Source of the DNA: an uncultured Eubacteriales bacterium
GTDB lineage: Bacteria; Bacillota; Clostridia; Oscillospirales; Oscillospiraceae
NCBI GenBank assembly: GCA_900540545.1
Contig: UQGJ01000080.1
Coordinates: 1 to 10,350, forward strand
Direction: 5' to 3'
DNA: 10,350 bases
Within the stretch, counting starts at the first letter, position 1; each line of letters opens with the position of its first letter. The translations under genes were made by a program, and so were the position numbers. Under the pieces are notes generated by a model that worked only from the letters and a program-made list of their open reading frames with translations, was not told where the DNA came from and searched no databases. This document shows positions 1 to 5,539 of this stretch, in pieces.

Positions 1-60
1 TCCTCTTTCTCAAATGAGAAAGAGGACCCCCGCCGGAGGCGACGCCCCCGGAGGGACTCC
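1..60 (-). repeat. Left-edge copy of the 3'-end hairpin repeat (minus strand, truncated by the window)
   Basis: Read on the minus strand, this begins with the box GGAGTCCCTCCGGGGG (60 to 45), has a GC-rich insert of about 16 nt, and ends in a perfect 12-bp inverted repeat: TCCTCTTTCTCA at 1-12 and TGAGAAAGAGGA at 15-26, two bases between. Box and hairpin match the start of the longer copies at 2121 and 5540, although the paired bases differ. The rest of the element would lie left of position 1. The box starts four bases after the stop codon of the minus-strand ORF at 65-166. Confidence 0.75.
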
Positions 61-64
61 GGCC

Positions 65-166
65 TTACCACAAATCCGTCAAGCTCCCCAGCCTGACCCC
101 CAGCGCCAGGGCATAATAGAACAGGTCCTCTGTCAGTTGGTACAGCATTGCAAAAATTTCGTCCAT
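65..166 (-). CDS. Small 33-aa ORF divergent from the XRE regulator, function unknown
   Basis: I do not recognise this peptide. The frame opens at ATG (166-164) and ends at TAA (67-65), giving 33 residues that start MDEIFAMLYQLTEDLF and end GSLTDLW. The N-terminal half carries acidic residues (D2, E3, E13, D14). The middle, about residues 15-26, is hydrophobic and aromatic (LFYYALALGV), so it may be a short amphipathic or membrane-touching helix. Support for a real gene is contextual. A strong GGAGGGAG ribosome-binding site lies four bases upstream, a TTGACA-N17-TACAAT promoter points at it, and a repeat that elsewhere follows real genes begins just past its stop. It could be a regulatory peptide, a remnant of a longer gene, or a leader for something left of the window. 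Confidence 0.55.
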   Translation of the reverse strand: MDEIFAMLYQLTEDLFYYALALGVRLGSLTDLW

Positions 167-183
167 GATACTCCCTCCATATC

Positions 184-223
184 TGCACGATTGTGCATAT
201 ATTGTACATTGCACAATCGTGCA
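184..223. promoter_or_regulatory. Paired palindromic operators between the small ORF and the XRE gene
   Basis: Site A, TGCACGATTGTGCA (184-197), and site B, TGCACAATCGTGCA (210-223), are exact reverse complements. Each is itself a near-palindrome with TGCAC/GTGCA arms. Their centres are 26 bp apart, about two and a half helical turns. Site B fills 14 of the 17 spacer bases of the minus-strand promoter, and site A covers its expected start point. The XRE gene begins 18 bp to the right. Dyads of this kind are typical targets of dimeric XRE/Cro-type repressors, so autoregulation and repression of the divergent ORF are inferred. Confidence 0.75.
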
Positions 224-229
224 TGTCAA
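201..229 (-). promoter_or_regulatory. Sigma-A-type promoter for the 33-aa ORF
   Basis: On the minus strand, TTGACA (229-224) is followed after exactly 17 bases by TACAAT (206-201). This is a consensus -35 with a five-of-six -10. Transcription would start near 194, leaving a leader of about 28 nt with the GGAGGGAG site before the ATG at 166. I could not find an equally good promoter for the plus-strand XRE gene in the same interval. Confidence 0.72.
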
Positions 230-241
230 GAGGTGTTGCAT

Positions 242-451
242 ATGAACATCCTATCGGAACGGCTTCTCACCTTGCGTCAGGCGGCAGGACTCAACCAGCA
301 GGAGGTGGCAGACGGCGTGCAAATCGCCGTCCGTACTTATGCCTATTATGAAAAGGGCACACGGGAACCCCTGGCTTCCGTGCTGGCCCGGTTCGCGGAT
401 TTTTACCACGTCTCCGCCGACTACCTCTTAGGGAGGACCGATAAGCCGTGA
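242..451 (+). CDS. XRE-family helix-turn-helix transcriptional regulator
   Basis: A 69-residue protein consisting almost entirely of one Cro/C1-type HTH domain. Residues about 7-25 (RLLTLRQAAGLNQQEVADG) and 29-48 (the stretch with YAYYEKGTREPL) match the usual helix pattern, with recognition helix around 29-38. The tail ending DYLLGRTD is a common XRE ending. The start is ATG 242, preceded by AAGAGGTG six to seven bases upstream; the open frame continues further upstream but has no comparable start. It probably binds as a dimer to the palindromes at 184-223. The stop codon overlaps the GTG start of sdaAB (GTGA), so the two are likely transcribed together and translationally coupled. This suggests, without proving, that the protein also controls serine dehydratase. 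The upstream region is less GC-rich than the rest of the window. Confidence 0.88.
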   Translation: MNILSERLLTLRQAAGLNQQEVADGVQIAVRTYAYYEKGTREPLASVLARFADFYHVSADYLLGRTDKP

Positions 452-1113
452 ACATCTTCGACATCATGGGGCCCATCATGGTGGGGCCGTCGTCCTCGCA
501 CACCGCTGGGGCGGCCCGCATCGGGCTTATCACCCGCAACCTGCTGGGGTGCACCCCGGAGCGGGCCGAGCTGCTGCTCCACGGGTCCTTCGCCGCCACG
601 GGCCAGGGCCACGGCACCGACCGCGCTCTGGCGGCGGGGCTGCTGGGCATGGCCCCCGACGACCCGGACCTGCCCCGCTCCTTCGCCCTGGCCCACGACG
701 CGGGCATGGCCCTCACCGTCTCCACCGTGAACCTCCGGGGCGCCCACCCCAACACCGTCCTTCTCCGGGTCTCCGGCGAGGGCCGGGAGTTGGAGGTCAA
801 CGCCTCCTCCCTGGGGGGCGGGCGGGTGCGGGTCAACGCCATCGACGGCATGGAGGCCACCTTCACCGGCGACTACCCCACCCTCATCATCCGCAATGAG
901 GACCGGCCCGGCCAGGTGGCCGAGGTCACGGCCCTGCTCAGCGAACACGGGGTCAACATCGCCACCATGCAGCTCTACCGGGACCGCCGGGGCGGGCTGG
1001 CGGTGATGGTCATCGAGAGCGACCAGGCCGTCCCCGCCGGGATGGCCGACTATCTGCGCACTCAGCCGGGCATCGTCCGGTGTACCTATCTCAACATGGG
1101 GGAGACTGTATAG
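448..1113 (+). CDS. sdaAB: L-serine dehydratase, iron-sulphur dependent, beta subunit
   Basis: This is the beta chain of the two-subunit [4Fe-4S] L-serine dehydratase, which deaminates L-serine to pyruvate and ammonia in the cytoplasm. At 221 aa it has the usual family length. The N-terminal domain carries the hallmark GPSSSHTAGA (residues 13-22), GQGHGTDRA (52-60), AHPNTV (99-104) and ASSLGGGR (119-126). The C-terminal part, from about residue 145 (TLIIRNEDRPGQVAEV), is an ACT domain, likely for amino-acid sensing or subunit contact. I chose the GTG start at 448 because MNIFDIMGPIMVGP is the family N-terminus. The ribosome site GGGAGG is at 431-436, 11 bases upstream. The gene overlaps the XRE regulator by 4 nt, and sdaAA follows after a structured 134-nt gap. 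Confidence 0.95.
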   Translation: MNIFDIMGPIMVGPSSSHTAGAARIGLITRNLLGCTPERAELLLHGSFAATGQGHGTDRALAAGLLGMAPDDPDLPRSFALAHDAGMALTVSTVNLRGAHPNTVLLRVSGEGRELEVNASSLGGGRVRVNAIDGMEATFTGDYPTLIIRNEDRPGQVAEVTALLSEHGVNIATMQLYRDRRGGLAVMVIESDQAVPAGMADYLRTQPGIVRCTYLNMGETV

Positions 1114-1134
1114 CGTGATGAATCACGCTATACA
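1107..1134 (+). other. Perfect stem-loop spanning the sdaAB stop codon
   Basis: TGTATAGCGTGAT (1107-1119) and ATCACGCTATACA (1122-1132 plus 1133-1134) are exact complements around two bases, giving a 12-bp stem with a TGAA tetraloop. The sdaAB stop TAG (1111-1113) lies in the left arm. Only a short ATTT follows, so this is a weak candidate for an intrinsic terminator. It could instead attenuate readthrough into sdaAA or mark an RNA-processing point. Confidence 0.65.
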
Positions 1135-1145
1135 TTTCATCGCCC

Positions 1146-1247
1146 AGCCGCTCGCCGCTGCGCGGCAACCGCGGCTGACGGCAAAAACCTCCATGCGGAG
1201 GAGGTTACCATGTTTATGGAAGCGCCCATGGGCGCATGGAGGTTAAC
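1146..1247 (+). promoter_or_regulatory. Structured sdaAB-sdaAA junction able to sequester the sdaAA ribosome-binding site
   Basis: A nested GC stem pairs AGCCG (1146-1150) with CGGCT (1172-1176), and inside it GCCGC (1154-1158) with GCGGC (1162-1166). After it, AACCTCCATGCG (1186-1197) is the exact complement of CGCATGGAGGTT (1233-1244), which contains the sdaAA Shine-Dalgarno GGAGG (1238-1242). The same left arm can instead form a small local hairpin, CCTCC (1188-1192) with GGAGG (1197-1201), which would free the downstream site. A further 14-bp palindrome, GCGCCCATGGGCGC, spans 1222-1235. The pairings are seen in the sequence; a switching role is inference. Confidence 0.6.
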
Positions 1248-2105
1248 ATGTCTTTTGGTTCTGTGGAAAGCCTTTTGCGCGCCACCGGGCGGCTCCCGCT
1301 GTGGGAGGCCGTTCTCTTGGACGACCTCCACGACCGGGGCGGCTCCCGGGAGGAATCCTGGCAGCGGATGTCCGGTCTCTGGGCCGCCATGAAGGAGTCC
1401 GTGGCCCGTTACGACCCTCAGAAACGCTCGGCCTGCAACCTCACCGGTGGGGCGGCGGCCCGGGTGGAGCAGGCCCAGGTGGGGCTGGCCGGGGGGCTGG
1501 TGACGGAGATCATCGCCACCGCCCTGAAGGTGGGCGAGTGCAACGCCTGCATGGGCCGCATCGTGGCCGCCCCCACGGCGGGGGCCAGCGGGGTCCTGCC
1601 GGCGGTGCTGCTGCCCCTGCAGGCGGCCAGGGGCTGGTCCGACGAGGCCGTCATCCAGGCCCTCTACGTCTCCGCCGGGTTCGGACAGGTCATCGCCACC
1701 CGGGCCTCCATCGCCGGGGCGGAGGGGGGCTGTCAGGCCGAGGTGGGCTCGGCCTCCGCCATGGCCGCGGCGGCCCTGGTGAGCCTTGGCGGAGGGTCCC
1801 CGGACCAGATGGCCCACGCCTGCGCCACGGCCCTGCAAAACCTGATGGGGCTGGTCTGTGACCCGGTGGCGGGGTTGGTGGAGGTCCCCTGCGTCAAGCG
1901 GAACGTCATCGGGGCCATGAACGCCCTGTCGGCGGCGGAGCTGGCCCTGGCGGGGGTGGTCAACGTCATCCCCTGCGACGAGGTCATCGACGCCATGCGG
2001 GCCGTGGGGGATGTGATGCCCGCCAGCCTGCGGGAGACCGGCGGGGGTGGGTTGGCGGCTACGCCTACGGGGAGAAGGATTGTGGAGGAGATGCGGGCGA
2101 GATAG
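1248..2105 (+). CDS. sdaAA: L-serine dehydratase, iron-sulphur dependent, alpha subunit
   Basis: This is the alpha (catalytic, cluster-binding) chain that pairs with SdaAB to convert L-serine to pyruvate and ammonia. It has 285 residues, slightly shorter than the roughly 300 usual for Bacillus-type proteins. Visible family motifs are SACNLTGG (61-68), APTAGASGVLPA (108-119) and GLVCDPVAGLVEVPCVKRN (201-219). Cysteines C162, C204 and C215 are spaced 42 and 11 apart, the spacing I recall for the three cluster ligands of the Legionella enzyme. The start is ATG 1248, with GGAGG at 1238-1242 five bases upstream. The in-frame ATG at 1236 lies inside that ribosome site and was rejected. The coding end is followed after 15 bases by a long repeat. 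Serine breakdown here would feed pyruvate fermentation. Confidence 0.95.
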   Translation: MSFGSVESLLRATGRLPLWEAVLLDDLHDRGGSREESWQRMSGLWAAMKESVARYDPQKRSACNLTGGAAARVEQAQVGLAGGLVTEIIATALKVGECNACMGRIVAAPTAGASGVLPAVLLPLQAARGWSDEAVIQALYVSAGFGQVIATRASIAGAEGGCQAEVGSASAMAAAALVSLGGGSPDQMAHACATALQNLMGLVCDPVAGLVEVPCVKRNVIGAMNALSAAELALAGVVNVIPCDEVIDAMRAVGDVMPASLRETGGGGLAATPTGRRIVEEMRAR

Positions 2106-2120
2106 GGGCGCGGGGCCTGG

Positions 2121-2403
2121 CGGGGGCGGAGTCCCTCCGGGGGGTCCCCTTTCTTCTCGAAGAAAGGGGACGGAAAGAAGGACCGGGGGCGGCACGGGCC
2201 ACGCTGTGGCCCTATCCGCCGCCCCCTGGACCCTGGGAACGGCCGGGCGGCGGTACGGTTTTCGGGGGATGGCAAGACTTGAAAGTTGTTGCAGCTCGGA
2301 TTGGTCTGGCGGTCGAACAACTTCGGCTGCCGCCCCTCGGCGAAGAGCCGGGCAAGACTTGATAGTAGTTGCGTTTTTCTTGGTGCAAACGGGCCGCCAC
2401 AAG
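2121..2403 (+). repeat. Long structured repeat, copy 1 (283 bp), after sdaAA
   Basis: The 5' module (2121-2233) has the box GGAGTCCCTCCGGGGG at 2128-2143. A perfect 13-bp hairpin follows (GTCCCCTTTCTTC 2144-2156 with GAAGAAAGGGGAC 2159-2171), then a purine-rich linker. The second hairpin pairs GGGCCAC (2196-2202) with GTGGCCC (2206-2212) inside GGGGGCGG/CCGCCCCC arms. This module is identical over 113 bp to 5540-5652. The 3' module (2234-2403) is about 86% identical to copy 2 and contains two near-copies of GGCAAGACTTGA..GTTGC at 2271 and 2351. No transposase, clear target duplication or credible protein is visible. With the next two features it fills the gap 2106-2567. Confidence 0.88.
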
Positions 2404-2448
2404 GTTTGTGCGGTTTGGAATCGGCTTTGCACCCGTTGGGAGTCGGCA

Positions 2449-2475
2449 CGGGCGGCCGCAAGGGCCGCCCCTACG
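2449..2475 (+). repeat. Short palindromic repeat with GGGCGGCC/GGCCGCCC arms, first of three
   Basis: GGGCGGCC (2450-2457) is separated by GCAAG from GGCCGCCC (2463-2470), followed by CTACG. The same arms and the trailing CTAC occur at 4033-4055 and, with one arm mismatch, at 9987-10010, always in plus orientation. It resembles the small intergenic palindromes scattered through Oscillospiraceae genomes. The 45 bases before it (2404-2448) hold nothing I can identify. Confidence 0.7.
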
Positions 2476-2508
2476 ACCAACTTTCGGCGGCTGCCCGGCC
2501 CTCCCGCC

Positions 2509-2538
2509 TTGCGCTGGCCTGCGGATTCGTGTTATACT
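2509..2538 (+). promoter_or_regulatory. Extended -10 promoter for the VOC/acyltransferase genes
   Basis: TTGCGC (2509-2514) and TATACT (2533-2538) are 18 bases apart, with TG at 2530-2531 giving an extended -10. Transcription would begin near 2545, about 23 nt before the VOC start, with the ribosome site AAGGAG (2555-2560) in between. Confidence 0.65.
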
Positions 2539-2567
2539 GTCAATTACTGCAAAAAAGGAGCGATGTT

Positions 2568-2936
2568 ATGCTGACCTTTGACCATGTGAACTTCAACGTG
2601 CTGGACCTGGACAAGTCCATCCAGTTCTATCGGGACGCTCTGGGGCTGGACGTGGTCCGGGAAAAGGAGGCCGGGGACGGTTCCTTCCGGCTGGTCTACC
2701 TGGGGGACGGGGTCACGGACTTCACCCTGGAGCTGACCTGGCTCCGGGACCGCACCGCGCCCTACGACCTGGGTGAGGGCGAGTTCCACCTGGCCTTCGT
2801 CACCGGCGACTACGACGCCCTCCACGCAAAGCACGCCGCCATGGGCTGTATCTGCTTTGAGAACCCGGCCATGGGCATCTACTTCATCGAGGACCCGGAC
2901 GGCTACTGGCTGGAAATCGTCCCGGACAAGGAGTAA
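2568..2936 (+). CDS. VOC-family glyoxalase I-like protein
   Basis: A 122-residue protein with the paired beta-alpha-beta-beta-beta modules of the vicinal oxygen chelate superfamily. The likely metal ligands are all present: H6 (FDHVNFNV), E55 (FTLELTW), H74 (EFHLAFV) and E116 (YWLEIVP). Their spacing closely follows glyoxalase I of Escherichia coli (H5, E56, H74, E122). The conserved IEDPDGYWLEIV ending is typical of lactoylglutathione lyase. It may detoxify methylglyoxal as a thiol adduct, but many Clostridia lack glutathione, so the thiol or substrate is open. Other VOC enzymes such as fosfomycin-resistance proteins seem less likely. The start is ATG 2568, with AAGGAG seven bases upstream. 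The acyltransferase gene follows after six bases. Confidence 0.88.
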   Translation: MLTFDHVNFNVLDLDKSIQFYRDALGLDVVREKEAGDGSFRLVYLGDGVTDFTLELTWLRDRTAPYDLGEGEFHLAFVTGDYDALHAKHAAMGCICFENPAMGIYFIEDPDGYWLEIVPDKE

Positions 2937-2942
2937 GGAGCT

Positions 2943-4025
2943 ATGGCGCGAAATTCCGAAGGGCGGCTGGCCTACGCCGACCTGCTGCGGGTGGTGGCCA
3001 TGCTGGCGGTCATCGTGGTCCACGTCTCCGGCGGATGGCTGGAGTCCCTCCCGGCGGGCACGGCGGACTGGAACGCCCTCAACGCCTGGGACAGTCTCAC
3101 CCACTGGTGTGTGCCGGTGTTCGTCATGTGCTCGGGCATGTTTTTGCTGGACCCCAAGAAGGGTGTGTCCTGGCTGGACCTTTTTGTCCGCTATATCCTG
3201 CGGATGGTCACGGCCCTGCTCTTCTGGGGCATGGCCTACATCCTGGTCTACCAGTGCTTCGCCGGCACCCTCACCCTGGACAGCTTCGTCTACGCCTTCA
3301 AGGCGGTGATCCTGGGCAACACGGAGACCCACCTGTGGTATCTCACCATGACCATCGGCCTCTACCTGCTCACCCCCCTGCTCCGGGCCTTTGTCCGGGG
3401 GGCCAAGCGGAGCGATTTCCACTGGTTTTTCCTGGTCTACGCCGTCTTTATGCTGATTATCCCCCTCTTTCTGCGGCTCCGGGGCAGCCAGACGGTGGAG
3501 CTGTACGCCAACCGGCTCTACCTCAACTTCACCCTGCTCTATCCGCCCCTGGCCTACGTGGGGTATTTCGTGGCGGGGTACTACCTGAAGGAGTACACCC
3601 TGGGCCGCATCGCCGAGGGGCTCATCTACGTGGCGGGCATCGCCGGGGCGGCCTTCACCGTGTGGGGCTCGGCCTGGCTGAACCAGGGCCACGCCCCCGG
3701 CAATTTCAACGGCCTGATGATGAGCTACCTCACCCCCAACGTGGCGGCCATGTCGGTGGCCATCTTCGTCCTGTTCCGCTACGTGCTGGGGGTCAGCGAC
3801 GAGCGCTCCCGGAAGCAGCGGGTGGGCCGGGCCGCCCAGTACGGCTTCGGCGTGTACCTCTCCCACGTCATGTTCCTCATCCTGCTGCGCCACTTCGGCC
3901 TGTCCAACCCGCCCATCACCCCGGTCATCGCCGTGCCCCTGCTGACTCTGGTGATCTTCATCCCCAGCTTCGCCCTGTCCTGGCTGCTGAATAAAATCCC
4001 GGTGGTGGGGCGGTATATCACGTAG
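2943..4025 (+). CDS. Acyltransferase family 3 (OafA/WecH-like) integral membrane protein
   Basis: A 360-residue polytopic protein with roughly ten hydrophobic segments. The N-terminus (YADLLRVVAMLAVIVVHVSG, residues 11-30) has the family signature arginine and histidine eleven positions apart (R16, H27). Family members move acetyl or other acyl groups from the cytoplasm onto sugars or lipids of surface polymers, or onto other small acceptors. Which one is unknown here. The start is ATG 2943; the best-spaced ribosome site, AAGGAG at 2928-2933, lies inside the last codons of the VOC gene, so the pair is almost certainly co-translated. The gene ends at TAG 4023-4025. A short palindrome and the MBOAT gene follow on the same strand, which supports a surface-modification role. 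Confidence 0.88.
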   Translation: MARNSEGRLAYADLLRVVAMLAVIVVHVSGGWLESLPAGTADWNALNAWDSLTHWCVPVFVMCSGMFLLDPKKGVSWLDLFVRYILRMVTALLFWGMAYILVYQCFAGTLTLDSFVYAFKAVILGNTETHLWYLTMTIGLYLLTPLLRAFVRGAKRSDFHWFFLVYAVFMLIIPLFLRLRGSQTVELYANRLYLNFTLLYPPLAYVGYFVAGYYLKEYTLGRIAEGLIYVAGIAGAAFTVWGSAWLNQGHAPGNFNGLMMSYLTPNVAAMSVAIFVLFRYVLGVSDERSRKQRVGRAAQYGFGVYLSHVMFLILLRHFGLSNPPITPVIAVPLLTLVIFIPSFALSWLLNKIPVVGRYIT

Positions 4026-4031
4026 GAATTT

Positions 4032-4055
4032 CGGGCGGCCACAGGCCGCCCCTAC
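4032..4055 (+). repeat. Short palindromic repeat with GGGCGGCC/GGCCGCCC arms, second of three
   Basis: GGGCGGCC (4033-4040), loop ACA, GGCCGCCC (4044-4051), then CTAC. It sits in the 70-nt gap between the acyltransferase-3 and MBOAT genes, 41 bases before the MBOAT start. Without a run of T it is not a convincing terminator. Confidence 0.7.
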
Positions 4056-4095
4056 ATGAGCCTCCCGCGACTTTATCACCCAAAGGAGCCTGTCC

Positions 4096-5523
4096 ATGCT
4101 CTTTTCCAGCTCGATTTTTCTCTTTGCCTTTCTCCCCGTGGTGCTGCTGGTGTATTACGCGGTGCTGCGGGGGGACCGGCGGAAACAGAATATCTTTTTG
4201 CTGGCGGCTTCCCTCTTCTTTTACGCATGGGGGGAGCCTTGGTTTGTGCTGGTCATGGCGGGCTCCATTCTGGCGAATTACGGGTTCGGCCTCTGGGTCC
4301 ACACCTGGAAGCGGCAGTGCCGGTACCTCAACGTACCGGTCACCGCCGCCGTGGTGTGCAACCTGGGGCTTCTTTTTGTCTTCAAATACCTGACCTTTAC
4401 TTTGGGGACCCTGCACTCCCTGCTGGGCGGCTTCGTGGTGCCGGTCATCGGGCTGCCCATCGGCATCTCCTTCTTCACCTTCCAGGCCATGAGCTACGTG
4501 TTCGACGTGGCCCTGGGCAAGGCGGAGGTCCAGCGGGACCCGCTGTATCTGGGGCTCTACATCTCCCTCTTCCCCCAGCTCATCGCCGGGCCCATCGTCA
4601 AATATTCCACCGTGGCCGCCCAGATCGAGGGGCGGCGGGAGACCTGGGCGGACTTCTCCGCCGGGTGCTGCCGGTTCATGGTGGGCCTGGGAAAAAAGGT
4701 GCTGCTGTCCAATCAGCTGGCCGTGGTGGCCGACGCGGCCTGGAACCACGTGGGGCCGGACCTGTCCGCTCCCTTCGCGTGGCTGGGGGCCGTCTGCTAC
4801 ACCCTGCAAATCTACTACGATTTCGGCGGCTACTCCGACATGGCCATCGGCCTGGGGAAGATGTTCGGGTTCCACTTTCTGGAGAACTTCAACTATCCCT
4901 ACATCTCCAGGTCCATCACCGAGTTCTGGCGCCGGTGGCATATCTCCCTGTCCTCCTGGTTCCGGGACTACGTCTACATCCCTCTGGGGGGCAGCCGGGT
5001 GGACCGGCGAAAGACCATCCGCAACCTCTTTGTGGTCTGGCTCCTCACCGGCGTGTGGCACGGGGCCAACTGGACCTTTGTTTGCTGGGGCCTGTTCTAC
5101 TTCGTCCTGCTCTATCTGGAGAAGTTCCGGGGTCTGGGGGCGGACTGGCCCCAGTGGTGCCGGTGGCTGTTCACCATGCTGATGGTGAATTTCGGCTGGG
5201 TCCTCTTCCGGGCCGAATCCCTGGCCGATGCGGGTACCTATCTGTCCGCCATGTTCTGCGCCACGCCGGGGGCCTACGTCCCCTCCCTGGAGGTCTACTA
5301 CTTCGGGCAGTATTGGCCCATCCTGCTGCTGGCGGTGCTGTTCTCCGCCCCGGTGGGGCAGTGGCTGACCCGGCAGGTGAATCAGTATCTGGACCGCTAC
5401 GCCCGCCACGTGTTCGTCATGTGGGAGACGGTCTACGCCCTGGGGCTGCTGCTGGTGTTCCTGGCCTCGGCGGCGTTTTTGGTCAAGGGAACTTATAATC
5501 CGTTTATTTACTTTAATTTTTAG
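4096..5523 (+). CDS. MBOAT-family O-acyltransferase (AlgI/DltB/PatA-like)
   Basis: A 475-residue multi-spanning membrane protein of the MBOAT family, which carries acyl groups across the membrane for O-acetylation or D-alanylation of extracellular polymers. Its N-terminus (MLFSSSIFLFAFLPVVLLVYY) is typical of the AlgI group. The conserved core is YYDFGGYSDMAIG, FNYPYISRSITEFWRRWHIS (H282) and TGVWHGANWTF. H322 of that last motif is the expected catalytic histidine in a short membrane helix. Length and motifs favour AlgI/PatA over DltB. The start is ATG 4096 with AAAGGAG seven bases upstream. Its usual partner, a DHHW/AlgX-like protein, is encoded next, but a 284-bp repeat separates the two. 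The acyl donor and polymer acceptor cannot be read from the sequence. Confidence 0.93.
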   Translation: MLFSSSIFLFAFLPVVLLVYYAVLRGDRRKQNIFLLAASLFFYAWGEPWFVLVMAGSILANYGFGLWVHTWKRQCRYLNVPVTAAVVCNLGLLFVFKYLTFTLGTLHSLLGGFVVPVIGLPIGISFFTFQAMSYVFDVALGKAEVQRDPLYLGLYISLFPQLIAGPIVKYSTVAAQIEGRRETWADFSAGCCRFMVGLGKKVLLSNQLAVVADAAWNHVGPDLSAPFAWLGAVCYTLQIYYDFGGYSDMAIGLGKMFGFHFLENFNYPYISRSITEFWRRWHISLSSWFRDYVYIPLGGSRVDRRKTIRNLFVVWLLTGVWHGANWTFVCWGLFYFVLLYLEKFRGLGADWPQWCRWLFTMLMVNFGWVLFRAESLADAGTYLSAMFCATPGAYVPSLEVYYFGQYWPILLLAVLFSAPVGQWLTRQVNQYLDRYARHVFVMWETVYALGLLLVFLASAAFLVKGTYNPFIYFNF

Positions 5524-5539
5524 GCAGGGGCGGCCCTGC

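Noticed and set aside
175..203. TATATT at 198-203 as a -10 for the XRE-sda operon.
   Set aside because: No -35 resembling TTGACA lies 16-18 bases upstream. The operon promoter remains unidentified, although one must lie near here.
1236..1250. ATG at 1236 as the sdaAA start.
   Set aside because: It lies within the ribosome-binding site of the ATG at 1248 and has no site of its own at a proper distance.
2121..2403. The long repeat as an insertion sequence or MITE.
   Set aside because: No transposase, terminal inverted repeats or target duplication can be seen at the ends, and the placement after stop codons argues against random insertion. A very old MITE origin is not excluded.
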